Origin: an uncultured Woeseiaceae bacterium
GTDB lineage: Bacteria > Pseudomonadota > Gammaproteobacteria > Steroidobacterales > Woeseiaceae
NCBI GenBank assembly: GCA_902510755.1
Contig: CABXCS010000001.1
Location: forward strand, 124,001 to 188,000
DNA: 64,000 nucleotides
Direction: 5' to 3'
The notes below the pieces were generated by a model. It was not told where the DNA came from, did no database searches, and was given only the letters and a program-made list of their open reading frames with translations. Shown here in pieces: positions 29,841-39,153 of this stretch. Within the stretch, counting starts at the first letter, position 1. Each line of letters begins with the position of its first letter. Position numbers and translations under genes: made by a program.

Positions 29841-31202
29841 TTAATTAATTAGTATTTTTAATTTTTCAAGAAGTAGTTCTCTTGCCCCTTGAAAGTCACC
29901 GTTACTCAAAAAAATCAAAACATCACCACTTTTAATTTCTCGAATTATATTCTCTACTAGTTTCTGAGAATCGCTCAATACGGACATTTTATTGTGATTA
30001 AATTCCTGATTACTCTCAAGTGATATTGGTTTTTTAGACGATTGAAAAAAATAAACCTGATCTATGTTTTTTAATGATTTCAATAAAGATTCATCATGTA
30101 AACCCATTAGCATGGTATTAGATCGTATCTCAACTACTGCAATTATGCGCTCAAAAGATTTTTTGTTTTTGATGGTATTGAGAGTTTTACTAATTGACGT
30201 TGGATGGTGCGCAAAATCATCATAAATTGTAACTCCGGATATTGTTCCCAATTTTTCTAATCGCCGTTTTACGCCAGAGAAAGTAGTTAAAGATCGAATT
30301 GAACGTTGATAATTAACTCCAATAGCATTTGCTGCTGCTATTGCTCCTAGTGCATTTTCAATATTGTAATTTCCCTCTAAATCCCAAGTTTCTGAGACAG
30401 GCTGTTTATCTTTATATGTAATCTGTATATTGCCACTCTTTTCGCTACCTCCAGTCCAAGTATTTACTCCACTGAAACCAAAAGTCTCTATTGGTGACCA
30501 AGCGCCCATTTCTATTACATCTTGAATATTCTCATCATTACCATTTGCGATTATTTTTCCTGAACTAGGTGTAATTCTCAGAAGTTGATGAAACTGCCAC
30601 TTTATCTCATCCAAATCTTTATAAATATCAGCATGATCAAATTCTAAATTATTAATCACAGTAATATTTGGACGGTAATGTAAGAATTTAGGGCGCTTAT
30701 CAAAAAAAGCAGTATCGTATTCATCAGCCTCGATTATAAAATATTCAGAATTTCCTAGTGATGCTGAATGATTAAAATTCTCAGGAACACCTCCAATAAG
30801 ATAGCCTGGTGAGTAGTCATTATCTTCTAAGATCCAAGTTAGAATGCTACTTGTTGTCGTCTTTCCGTGAGTTCCAGTAATCACTATTACAGTCCGATCC
30901 TTTAAAATATTCTCAGCAAGCCATTGTGGTCCTGAAATAAAAGGTATATTTTTATCTAACATAGCTTCAATAACAGGATAACCTCTGGTCATAACATTCC
31001 CAACGATTAAATAATCGGGCTTTCTCTCAAGTTGAGACATCTCATAATCTCTATCAACTTCAATACCCAATCGCTCTAACTCATGACTCATTGGTGGATA
31101 GAAATTCTTATCACTTCCTGTAACGTGATAGCCCGACGCTTTAGCTAGCGAGGCAATACCGGTCATAAATGTTCCACAAATTCCTAGTATATGAATGTGC
31201 AC
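29841..31202 (-). CDS. mpl: UDP-N-acetylmuramate:L-alanyl-gamma-D-glutamyl-meso-diaminopimelate ligase Mpl
   Basis: Mpl recycles the murein tripeptide by joining it to UDP-MurNAc. The 453-residue Mur-ligase-family enzyme begins MHIHILGICGTFMTGIASLAK, a sequence that separates Mpl from MurC. It carries the ATP loop VITGTHGKTTTSS (about residues 106-118), the EADEYDTAFFDKRPKF motif characteristic of Mpl, NNLEFDHADIY, and the C-terminal domain with DDFAHHPT. Together with murA it indicates both synthesis and recycling of peptidoglycan. Confidence 0.96.
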   Translation of the reverse strand: MHIHILGICGTFMTGIASLAKASGYHVTGSDKNFYPPMSHELERLGIEVDRDYEMSQLERKPDYLIVGNVMTRGYPVIEAMLDKNIPFISGPQWLAENILKDRTVIVITGTHGKTTTSSILTWILEDNDYSPGYLIGGVPENFNHSASLGNSEYFIIEADEYDTAFFDKRPKFLHYRPNITVINNLEFDHADIYKDLDEIKWQFHQLLRITPSSGKIIANGNDENIQDVIEMGAWSPIETFGFSGVNTWTGGSEKSGNIQITYKDKQPVSETWDLEGNYNIENALGAIAAANAIGVNYQRSIRSLTTFSGVKRRLEKLGTISGVTIYDDFAHHPTSISKTLNTIKNKKSFERIIAVVEIRSNTMLMGLHDESLLKSLKNIDQVYFFQSSKKPISLESNQEFNHNKMSVLSDSQKLVENIIREIKSGDVLIFLSNGDFQGARELLLEKLKILIN

Positions 31203-31286
31203 AATTGTCTCAGCCAGCAGAATTAAAATATTTCGACATAATTAATACGACGAATCGATAGTAATAATTTAATTTAATTATCATAG

Positions 31287-31802
31287 TCATGTGATGAGAT
31301 TAAAAATCAGCCAAGACGATGTTAGGTGAATAAGAAGCGCTATAAGCGCGATAATAATGCCAATAAATTTTCTACTATTGATGGCTGAGCTAATTATGTG
31401 CCCTTCAACCGGAACCGACCAAAACATAATAAAAATCGCAATTAATCCAGCAAAATTTTTACCAATAAACGGTGAAAAAAAAATAAACTCAAGCACAAAA
31501 ATAATGGTAATTAATGAACCGCATCCAATAATCGCACTTATTGTTTGCAGTATTCGACGATTATAGCCATAACTGCTTAAAATTGTGGCATAGAAAGCAA
31601 TACCTAAAAAGTAACCGATAAAATTGATCCAAGGTTCTTGATTGGAGTCATTATTAATAAGTAAAAATGCTCCCGCAGATGAGATTACTAACAATCCAAT
31701 TGAGATACACAATATAAGCCATGATGAAGGGATGTTATCGGGCCCTTTGCGTAACATAATTATATCTATATAACTTTTTATTAACTCTCTCATTATTTCC
31801 AA
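31287..31802 (-). CDS. Five-TM membrane protein of unknown function (possibly Yip1-like)
   Basis: I do not recognise this 171-residue protein with certainty. It has a short hydrophilic N terminus and about five hydrophobic helices: near residues 26-48, 56-78, 89-111, 117-137 and 148-169. A YIP1-like fold is suggested by length, TM pattern and the EGHIISSAINSRK loop between helices 4 and 5, but no diagnostic motif is clear. It lies 84 bp upstream of mpl on the same strand and divergent from rnd, so it could be the first gene of a three-gene unit with mpl and the LON-domain gene. Confidence 0.75.
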   Translation of the reverse strand: MEIMRELIKSYIDIIMLRKGPDNIPSSWLILCISIGLLVISSAGAFLLINNDSNQEPWINFIGYFLGIAFYATILSSYGYNRRILQTISAIIGCGSLITIIFVLEFIFFSPFIGKNFAGLIAIFIMFWSVPVEGHIISSAINSRKFIGIIIALIALLIHLTSSWLIFNLIT

Positions 31803-31874
31803 AACATTTAAGATTAATTCGCGTATTATCGCATGATATACATATTAAAAAACCCAAATATAATCGACTAACTC

Positions 31875-32954
31875 ATGAATAAAGTTCAATTAATTGATTC
31901 TAATTTCAATATCGACTCTTTATCAAATATAACAAAAAGTAATTACTTGGCAATTGATACTGAATTTATGCGTGAAAAGACATTTTTTGCGAAATTATGT
32001 CTGCTCCAAGTTGGTGACTCAAAATCAATAGTATGTATTGATGCGTTAGCAAACCTTAATTTAGATAAATTCTGGAAGTTAGCTGAGAAGAAAACTTGGA
32101 TAATACACTCTGCTAGGCAAGACTTAGAGGTCATCTTTCAAACTACAAATATTCTTCCAAAAAATCTTTTTGATACCCAGATTGCAGCTGGTATTTTAGG
32201 GCTCTCACCTCAAATTGGTTATGCAAAACTAGTAGAGAATTTCTTTCAAATATCTCTAAAAAAAGATCAAACCCGAGCTAATTGGGGGGCAAGACCTCTA
32301 TCCATAGAAATGATTGAATATGCTGCAGAAGATGTTAAGTACTTACCTGAACTTCACAAATTATTAAGTGACAAATTACAGCAACTAAGTCGCCTAGATT
32401 GGGTTAAAGAAGATTCAAACTATATGATTAATCAAAATCTCTTTCAGCCATCCTTAGAGAGTGCGTTAAAGAAAATTAAATCCGTCCATTACCTTGCCGG
32501 AAAATATAAGAAAGCAGCCTATCTGTTGGTTGAATGGCGAGAAAATCAGGCTATTAAGAAAAACTTACCCAGAAAATGGATCATAAGTGATAAAGACTTA
32601 TTAGCTATCGCAACCTCAGATATTAAAAATATTGATGATCTGCGTAAAGTAAAAAATTTACCAAAATCACTAATTGAGCGCTCAAGTCATGAAATACTTC
32701 TTCTATTAGAAGATGCTTCAGCTGACTATAGTGAGTATTTAGCTAAACCAAGGTTTAGCGAAAAAGAAAAAAAAATTCTTAATGCGCTAGTTAAGGCTGT
32801 TAAGAAAAAAAGTGCCGAACTGGATATCACCCCTGAAGTGATAGCATCAAAAAAAGAACTGACCTCATTGATTAGTAAAAATTATAATAGCCGGTTAATG
32901 ACTGGCTGGCGAAAAGAAATTATTGGAAATGAATTGGCAAAGCTAATTGATTGA
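31875..32954 (+). CDS. rnd: Ribonuclease D
   Basis: RNase D trims the 3' ends of tRNA and other stable RNAs. The 359-residue protein has the DEDDy exonuclease core: DTEFMREKTFFAKLCLLQV (motif I, about 28-46), WIIHSARQDLEVIF (motif II) and YAAEDVKYLPELH (motif III with the catalytic Tyr and Asp). One HRDC-type helical region follows at about 205-285 (LVEWRENQAIKKNLPRKWIISDKDL), and a second, less obvious one may lie near the C terminus. It converges on adk; the stop codons are about 10 bp apart. Confidence 0.95.
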   Translation: MNKVQLIDSNFNIDSLSNITKSNYLAIDTEFMREKTFFAKLCLLQVGDSKSIVCIDALANLNLDKFWKLAEKKTWIIHSARQDLEVIFQTTNILPKNLFDTQIAAGILGLSPQIGYAKLVENFFQISLKKDQTRANWGARPLSIEMIEYAAEDVKYLPELHKLLSDKLQQLSRLDWVKEDSNYMINQNLFQPSLESALKKIKSVHYLAGKYKKAAYLLVEWRENQAIKKNLPRKWIISDKDLLAIATSDIKNIDDLRKVKNLPKSLIERSSHEILLLLEDASADYSEYLAKPRFSEKEKKILNALVKAVKKKSAELDITPEVIASKKELTSLISKNYNSRLMTGWRKEIIGNELAKLID

Positions 32955-32964
32955 TGATTGATTG

Positions 32965-33612
32965 CTATTCATATTCTAATGAATCAATCAAGCGCTTATA
33001 GACACAATCCACAGAGCCCTCTGCATTAACTTTCTTAAGTAAATGCCTTTGGTTATAAAAAGAAACTAAAGGTTCAGTTTGCTCCTGATAAACATGTAAG
33101 CGATTACGAACAGTCTCTTCATTATCATCCTTGCGTTTAATTAACTCACCTCCAGCCTCAGTACAGGCGTCTAATTCTTCCTTACCAGAGAAATATATAT
33201 TCAATAACTTACCAGTTAGCGAACATGTGCGACGACCAACAATTCGCTTCATAAGCACATCATTTTCCATATCCATTAGAATTACTACATCCAGTGGTTG
33301 CTCCAATTGCTTCAGTAGATTATCTAAATCTTCAGCTTGTTTAGTTGTTCTGGGAAAGCCATCAAGGATAAAACCATATTCAATATCATTTTCCATTAAA
33401 CGCTCGCGAATAATACCAATCATAATTTCATCTGAAACTAAATTACCAGCCTCCATAACCTCTTTTGCCTGCAGGCCAAAGCTTGATTTTGCATCAACAG
33501 CTGCACGTAACATATCACCAGTGGATATTTGGGGTATATTTTTTTCGGCCATTAAACGTTGTGCTTGAGTTCCCTTCCCAGAGCCTGGCGCACCTAACAA
33601 AACAATCCTCAT
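32965..33612 (-). CDS. adk: Adenylate kinase
   Basis: Adk balances ATP, ADP and AMP. The 215-residue long-form enzyme has the P-loop LLGAPGSGKGTQA (about 5-17), the AMP-site STGDMLRAAV, DGFPRTTKQAEDL, and the LID domain GRRTCSLTGKLLNIYF to RKDDNEETVRNRL. The LID contains single Cys residues but not the CxxC pairs of zinc-binding versions. It neighbours the PPi-dependent phosphofructokinase gene in divergent orientation. Confidence 0.97.
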   Translation of the reverse strand: MRIVLLGAPGSGKGTQAQRLMAEKNIPQISTGDMLRAAVDAKSSFGLQAKEVMEAGNLVSDEIMIGIIRERLMENDIEYGFILDGFPRTTKQAEDLDNLLKQLEQPLDVVILMDMENDVLMKRIVGRRTCSLTGKLLNIYFSGKEELDACTEAGGELIKRKDDNEETVRNRLHVYQEQTEPLVSFYNQRHLLKKVNAEGSVDCVYKRLIDSLEYE

Positions 33613-33765
33613 TATTCTACCTCGTTAACAAATGATAATCTGGATACTGGCAAATAAAATTACCCATAATCAATGCATTGGTCAATTCAAAAATAAAGCT
33701 AACGGTGACGATTCGACAACTTTGGGTTATGCTTCAATCCAGTTGTTATTAAAATTGGTGAAAGT

Positions 33766-35028
33766 ATGGCAGCAATGAACGCATTTTACGCCCAATCTGG
33801 AGGAGTTACCGCTGTTATTAATGCTTCTGCGTGTGGCGTTATCGAGACAATTAGATCGAATAAAAATATAATCTCAAATCTCTATGCGGGGAAAAATGGA
33901 ATTATTGGTGCGCTCCAAGAAGAGATGTTTAACACAAATAAAGAGTCGAAAAAAAATATTGAAAATTTAAAATACATGCCAGGTGGTATTTTTGGTTCAG
34001 CACGATATAAATTAAAAGGATTTGACGAAAATCTACTTGAATACGAAAGACTAATTGAGGTATTTAAAGCGCATAATATTGGTTATTTTTTCTATAATGG
34101 GGGAAATGATTCTATGGATACCGCACATAAAGTTTCACAAATAAGTAAAAAAATGGGCTTTCCTGTCACTTGCATAGGGATACCAAAAACTGTTGATAAC
34201 GATCTCCCAGTTACCGATAATTGCCCTGGTTTTGGTTCAGTTGCAAAATATGTTGCTGTTTCTACTCAAGAAGCTGCTATGGATGTTATATCCATGTCAA
34301 AAACATCGACAAAAATATTTATACTAGAAGTTATGGGAAGGCATGCAGGATGGATTGCCGCAGCTAGTGGTCTAGCTAAAAAAGAAAACGATAATGCGCC
34401 ACATATTATTTTATTCCCGGAAGTTGCATTTAACAAAAAGTCATTCTTGAAGAAAGTTAAAGAATCTGTCAATAAATATGACTACTGTGTCATTGTTGCA
34501 AGTGAAGGTGCTCGATACGCTAATGGTAAATTTTTAGCAGAGGCTGGCACTAAAGATGCATTTGGACATGCGCAACTTGGAGGAGTTGCACCGGTATTAG
34601 CTCATATCATTTCGAAGAATCTGGGCTTAAAATACCATTATGCAATTGCTGATTATCTCCAGCGTTCCGCCAGACATCTGGCATCAGCAGTTGATGTTAA
34701 ACAAGCTTATGCCGTTGGAAGAGCTGCTGTTGAAATGGCCATCAAAGGGCAAACTGCTATGATGCCAGTAATCAAGCGAGTATCTGACCGCCCATATCGA
34801 TGGAAGATTGATCATGCTCAATTATCAAGAATTGCCAATAAAGAAAAAATGGTACCAAAAAAATTTATTGCTAAAGATGGTTTTTCAATTACACCAGCTT
34901 GTAGAAGATATCTTTTACCTCTTATACAAGGTGAAGATTACCCTCCTTATTTTGAGGGGCTTCCTAAGAAAATAAGATTAAATAATATCTTAGTTCCCAA
35001 GCTATTAAATAATAATTTTGTGGTATGA
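33766..35028 (+). CDS. pfp: Pyrophosphate-dependent 6-phosphofructokinase
   Basis: This 420-residue phosphofructokinase should use PPi rather than ATP. Two residues decide this in the family and both have the PPi form: the GGNDS loop has Asp115 where ATP enzymes have Gly, and the catalytic loop is PKTVDND with Lys141 where ATP enzymes have Gly. The N terminus (YAQSGGVTAVINASACGVIETI) matches the long PPi-PFK clade. The reaction is reversible, serving glycolysis, gluconeogenesis and sugar-phosphate cycles. It is 100 bp upstream of the H+-PPase gene on the same strand, an association known from methylotrophic gammaproteobacteria. Confidence 0.94.
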   Translation: MAAMNAFYAQSGGVTAVINASACGVIETIRSNKNIISNLYAGKNGIIGALQEEMFNTNKESKKNIENLKYMPGGIFGSARYKLKGFDENLLEYERLIEVFKAHNIGYFFYNGGNDSMDTAHKVSQISKKMGFPVTCIGIPKTVDNDLPVTDNCPGFGSVAKYVAVSTQEAAMDVISMSKTSTKIFILEVMGRHAGWIAAASGLAKKENDNAPHIILFPEVAFNKKSFLKKVKESVNKYDYCVIVASEGARYANGKFLAEAGTKDAFGHAQLGGVAPVLAHIISKNLGLKYHYAIADYLQRSARHLASAVDVKQAYAVGRAAVEMAIKGQTAMMPVIKRVSDRPYRWKIDHAQLSRIANKEKMVPKKFIAKDGFSITPACRRYLLPLIQGEDYPPYFEGLPKKIRLNNILVPKLLNNNFVV

Positions 35029-35056
35029 TTGCGTCCGAAGAATTTTAAAAAAGCTT

Positions 35057-35082
35057 TTTTACGCATTCATAAGTGCGTAAAA
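35057..35082. promoter_or_regulatory. Hairpin in the hppA leader
   Basis: TTTTACGCA (35057-35065) and TGCGTAAAA (35074-35082) form a perfect 9-bp stem with an 8-base loop, between the PFK and PPase genes. No T-run follows on the plus strand, so it may be an RNA processing or stability element that sets the relative expression of the two genes. Confidence 0.35.
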
Positions 35083-35128
35083 TTTAAAAATATACACATT
35101 CTGTAAAAAAAATACTGGGAGAACAATA

Positions 35129-37168
35129 ATGTTAACTGATGACCTTGCCCTATGGCTTTCAATATCTGCGGGTGCACTTGCAGTAATCTATGGAGCTATA
35201 TCCGCGAAATGGATTGTTAATCAGCCAGCAGGAAACGAGCGTATGCAAGAAATAGCTCGAGCGATACAAGAAGGTGCAAACGCATACATGAACCGACAAT
35301 ACTACTCCATTGGCATAGTAGGTGCGGTGCTCTTTGTATTGTTGGCCTATTTCATTGATTTACCTACAGGTATCGGATTTGCAATTGGTGCTATTTTTTC
35401 TGGACTAGCTGGATACATTGGTATGTTTGTTTCGGTAAGGGCAAATGTGAGAACTGCTGAGGCAGCTAGAACAGGAGTCAATCCTGCGCTAAATATCGCG
35501 TTTAAAGGCGGCGCTATCACAGGTCTACTAGTAGTTGGCCTTGGCTTAATTGGAGTCGCTGGCTATTACACGATCTTAACTAAAATGGGTATGTCTATTG
35601 ATAAATCTATACATTCTTTAGTCGGTTTAGCATTTGGTGGATCATTAATATCAATTTTTGCTCGTTTAGGAGGAGGAATTTTTACTAAAGGCGCTGATGT
35701 TGGTGCTGATCTTGTCGGAAAGGTAGAAGCTGGGATTCCTGAGGATGACCCAAGAAATCCAGGAGTAATTGCTGATAACGTAGGAGATAATGTTGGAGAT
35801 TGTGCTGGTATGGCTGCTGATCTCTTTGAAACATATGCAGTGACCATCATCGCAACTATGCTTCTGGGTTCATTACTTATTACTCAAGACAATAGCTCAA
35901 CTGTTCTTTACCCTCTGGTACTCGGAGCAGTTTCTATTGTTGCCTCAATAATTGGTACATTTTTTGTAAGAACTTCTGATGGTGGAAAGGTCATGGGAGC
36001 TCTATATAAAGGCATGATAGTTTCTGGATTACTAGCTGCGATAGCTTTCTACCCAATTACTAATATGATGATGGATCCAGCTAGTGCATCAGGCATATTC
36101 GGTTCAGCCCTTATCGGCCTAGCTCTAACTGCAGCTATGGTTATTATTACCGAATACTACACCAGTACAGAATATTCGCCTGTAAGAACAATTGCAGAGG
36201 CTTCTCGTACGGGTGATGCAACAAATATTATTGCTGGTCTTGGTATTTCTATGAAATCTACTGCAATGCCAGTACTTGCTGTTTGTGCCAGTATTTGGGG
36301 TGCATTCGCACTTGCACCAGAAGGTGATTCAATGGCAGGGCTATACAACATTGCGATTGCAGCTACATCTATGCTTTCAATGACTGGTGTGGTTGTAGCA
36401 CTTGATGCTTTTGGGCCAATTACTGATAATGCCGGTGGTATTGCTGAAATGTCAGAGCTACCTCCCGAAGTAAGAACCATAACAGATCAACTGGATGCAG
36501 TTGGTAATACAACCAAAGCCGTCACGAAAGGTTATGCTATTGGATCAGCTGGTCTAGCGGCACTTGTGCTATTCGCTGATTACACTAATGCTCTTGAGGC
36601 TGCCAATATATCGGTCAATTTTGATCTATCTGATCATTTAGTAATTATTGGTTTATTCTTAGGGGGTCTCGTCCCATTTCTCTTTGGATCTATGGCAATG
36701 GAAGCTGTTGGTAGAGCTGCCAGTGAGGTTGTAACTGAGGTAAGAAGACAATTTAAAGAAATCCCGGGTATCATGGATGGTACTGGAAAACCTGATTACA
36801 GTCGTGCTGTTGATCTTCTAACCAAGGCTGCCATCAAAGAAATGATAGTTCCGTCCTTACTACCAATACTTGTCCCAGTGGCAGTAGGCTTGATATTAGG
36901 ACCTAAAGCTCTTGGTGGGGTTCTTCTTGGAACCATCATTACCGGATTATTTGTAGCAATCTCGATGACAACAGGCGGTGGCGCTTGGGATAATGCTAAA
37001 AAATACATTGAAGATGGTAATTGTGACGGAAAAGGATCAGATGCTCACAAAGCAGCAGTTACAGGTGATACTGTTGGTGACCCATATAAAGATACTGCGG
37101 GACCAGCTATCAATCCACTTATTAAGATAATTAATATTGTTGCATTGTTGATTGTTCCATTGATGTAA
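35129..37168 (+). CDS. hppA: Membrane-bound proton-translocating pyrophosphatase HppA (K+-independent type)
   Basis: A 679-residue integral membrane pyrophosphatase of about 16 helices that couples PPi hydrolysis to proton pumping. The PPi-binding sequence [40 protein letters not shown] (residues about 185-226) is complete, and a second acidic site appears near the C terminus ([21 protein letters not shown]). The segment [10 protein letters not shown] has Lys463 at the position that distinguishes K+-independent pumps (Ala in K+-dependent ones). It carries a GGGAG ribosome site and ends in a strong terminator. Proton rather than sodium specificity is inferred from that class. Confidence 0.97.
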   Translation: MLTDDLALWLSISAGALAVIYGAISAKWIVNQPAGNERMQEIARAIQEGANAYMNRQYYSIGIVGAVLFVLLAYFIDLPTGIGFAIGAIFSGLAGYIGMFVSVRANVRTAEAARTGVNPALNIAFKGGAITGLLVVGLGLIGVAGYYTILTKMGMSIDKSIHSLVGLAFGGSLISIFARLGGGIFTKGADVGADLVGKVEAGIPEDDPRNPGVIADNVGDNVGDCAGMAADLFETYAVTIIATMLLGSLLITQDNSSTVLYPLVLGAVSIVASIIGTFFVRTSDGGKVMGALYKGMIVSGLLAAIAFYPITNMMMDPASASGIFGSALIGLALTAAMVIITEYYTSTEYSPVRTIAEASRTGDATNIIAGLGISMKSTAMPVLAVCASIWGAFALAPEGDSMAGLYNIAIAATSMLSMTGVVVALDAFGPITDNAGGIAEMSELPPEVRTITDQLDAVGNTTKAVTKGYAIGSAGLAALVLFADYTNALEAANISVNFDLSDHLVIIGLFLGGLVPFLFGSMAMEAVGRAASEVVTEVRRQFKEIPGIMDGTGKPDYSRAVDLLTKAAIKEMIVPSLLPILVPVAVGLILGPKALGGVLLGTIITGLFVAISMTTGGGAWDNAKKYIEDGNCDGKGSDAHKAAVTGDTVGDPYKDTAGPAINPLIKIINIVALLIVPLM

Positions 37169-37194
37169 ATTACATATATTGTTTGTATCACATT

Positions 37195-37222
37195 AAAAAC
37201 CGCCTTTATGGCGGTTTTTTTT
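37195..37222 (+). terminator. Rho-independent terminator of hppA
   Basis: AAAACCGCC (37196-37204), a TTTAT loop, GGCGGTTTT and a run of eight T form a textbook terminator 30 bp after the hppA stop. It is the clearest terminator in the window. Confidence 0.93.
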
Positions 37223-37327
37223 AAGATAACAAATCTTTTCTTTTCTTTTCAAAATTTGACACTTTAAAAAAATCAATTGATGTTAATTCTGGTAATATAA
37301 TCTTTCAAATTATTTAAAAGGTTCGTC

Positions 37328-37648
37328 GTGTATAAAAAATTATCGCCATTAGATTATCAAGATCAAAAAAAACAAAATAACAACTGGCAGTTACTTGATG
37401 TAAGAGAGCCTTGGGAGCTTAATGTTGCAAAAATAAGTACTACAATCAATATTCCTATGGATGAAGTTATACAGAAATTACATTTATTAGATAACAGTAA
37501 TCCTATTGCTGTAATCTGTCACTCGGGCATTAGAAGTGCCAAAATCGCAGAAATATTAATTACTCACTCTTTCAAAGAAGTTGCAAATATTGAGGGTGGA
37601 ATTAATGAATGGTCGCAAACAGTTGATCAATCAATACCTCGTTATTAA
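37328..37648 (+). CDS. Single-domain rhodanese-like protein
   Basis: A 106-residue rhodanese domain with the active-site loop VICHSGIRS (Cys about residue 69) and the flanking LLDVREPWELNVAKI and IEGGINEWSQ motifs. Such proteins bind or transfer sulfane sulfur; the acceptor here is unknown. There is no signal peptide, so it should be cytoplasmic. It starts at GTG. It is 77 bp upstream of the TolC-type gene, in the same direction, and may share its transcript. Confidence 0.9.
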   Translation: MYKKLSPLDYQDQKKQNNNWQLLDVREPWELNVAKISTTINIPMDEVIQKLHLLDNSNPIAVICHSGIRSAKIAEILITHSFKEVANIEGGINEWSQTVDQSIPRY

Positions 37649-37724
37649 ACTCAAAGATACATGCCGTAACAATAAATTAATGCGAACTTTTCAAATCATC
37701 AATAATTTCATCTATAATACACAC

Positions 37725-39143
37725 ATGAAAATCCACTTAGTAATTAAAATAGCATTAATCTCATTCATAACAATAGTAGTGATAAATCCAGCGCAATCAG
37801 CTTCTCTTCTCGAGGTTTATCAAAGAGCTCTACAAAGTGATCCATTAATTCATGAAGCAGAATCAAGAAGACTTGCTTCTCTGGAAAGAGAAACACAAGC
37901 AAGGAGTCGTCTGTTACCTGAACTAAGTGTTGGGAATCGCTACAGTGTATCTAATTTTGATGGTTCTTCAGTTGAAGCAGGTGCCTCAGGAAATGTAGCC
38001 TCCGTATCTTCCCAATCAACCAACATTTCAACTGGTTGGCAAATTCAACTAACACAAACACTATTCCAATGGGATAGATGGGTTGGCCTGAAACAGGCCG
38101 GTAAAAGATCAGCAAAGGCTGAAATTGACTATGAAATACAGCAACAAGATTTAATAATAAGAGTAGTTACTAGGTATCTGAATGTTCTGGCTGCTGAGGA
38201 TAATTTGGTATCAATAAATAGTAATAAATTAGCTATTGCGCGGCAACTAGAGCAGGCAAAACAAAGATTCGAAGTAGGCTTGATAGCGGTGACTGCCGTA
38301 CAAGAATCGCAAGCGGCTTACGATCAAAGTGTTGCAAGTGAAATCAATGCTAAAAGATCATTAGCAACAGCCAGAGAGTTACTCAGAGAAATTACTGGAG
38401 CCTATTTACCAACACTTGATGCTCCAGATGAGACAATGCCATTAGAGCTCCCTAATCCAGCCGTTGAAGATGAATGGATAGCCACAGCGATGCAGCAAAA
38501 CTTAAATTTAATTTCGAATCGTTTTGATGAGGAAATTGCCAGACATGAGATCTCATATCAAAAAACAGGTCATTATCCGTCTCTGAATGTTGTGGCAAAT
38601 ATGGGTGGTCAAGATACTGATGTTGAAGATCAAGTAAGAAATGCGATCAATTTTCCAAATCTTTCTACCAGTAACCAAAATGATTCGATAAGTATCCAAT
38701 TATCGATACCTATTTATTCTGGAGGAAATACTTCTTCAAAAGTTCAAGAGGCAGTCTACCTTCATAGGGCCAGTAGAGAGAAACTACAGAGGATAGCCAG
38801 GGAAACCGAAAGAGAAGCTAGAGATGCATACTTGGGAGTGACATCCGAAATCAGTAGAGTAAAAGCTCTCAAACAAGCGGTTATATCAAGTAAAACTGCT
38901 CTTCAGGCTACACAAGCTGGTTTTGAAGTAGGAACTAGGACGATTGTTGATGTTTTAAACTCACAATTTGCCCTCGAAGCTGCTAACCAGAATTATGCGA
39001 AAAGTCGTTATGATTATATTGCCAATGTTTTTAATCTAAAAAAATCAGCTGGTACATTACGTGTTCAAGATTTAGAGCAGTTTGATGTTTGGTTAAAAGA
39101 ACGACCATCACCAGAAGAAATAATTTCTAAGCAAGATATTTGA
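37725..39143 (+). CDS. tolC: TolC-family outer-membrane efflux/secretion protein
   Basis: A 472-residue TolC-type channel-tunnel protein. I start at the ATG at 37725 because it gives a clean signal peptide (about residues 1-27, ending NPAQSA); an open frame extends upstream but overlaps the rhodanese gene. Both family repeats are seen: SLLEVYQRALQSDPLIHEAESRR and GLIAVTAVQESQAAYDQ in the first half, TRTIVDVLNSQFALEAANQNYAKSRYDYI in the second. Coiled-coil helices are rich in Ala, Gln and Arg. No inner-membrane pump or adaptor gene is adjacent, so it probably serves several systems, like E. coli TolC. Confidence 0.93.
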   Translation: MKIHLVIKIALISFITIVVINPAQSASLLEVYQRALQSDPLIHEAESRRLASLERETQARSRLLPELSVGNRYSVSNFDGSSVEAGASGNVASVSSQSTNISTGWQIQLTQTLFQWDRWVGLKQAGKRSAKAEIDYEIQQQDLIIRVVTRYLNVLAAEDNLVSINSNKLAIARQLEQAKQRFEVGLIAVTAVQESQAAYDQSVASEINAKRSLATARELLREITGAYLPTLDAPDETMPLELPNPAVEDEWIATAMQQNLNLISNRFDEEIARHEISYQKTGHYPSLNVVANMGGQDTDVEDQVRNAINFPNLSTSNQNDSISIQLSIPIYSGGNTSSKVQEAVYLHRASREKLQRIARETEREARDAYLGVTSEISRVKALKQAVISSKTALQATQAGFEVGTRTIVDVLNSQFALEAANQNYAKSRYDYIANVFNLKKSAGTLRVQDLEQFDVWLKERPSPEEIISKQDI

Positions 39144-39153
39144 AATAAGCAGT

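Noticed and set aside
32959-32990. A long hairpin (TGATTG, two-base bulge, ATTCAT with ATGAATCAATCA) at the rnd/adk convergent ends, as a bidirectional terminator.
   Set aside because: Most of it is adk coding sequence and no T-run follows on either strand.
37581-37724. A longer start for the TolC-type protein, 48 codons upstream.
   Set aside because: It overlaps the rhodanese gene and would bury the signal peptide; the ATG at 37725 gives a normal precursor.
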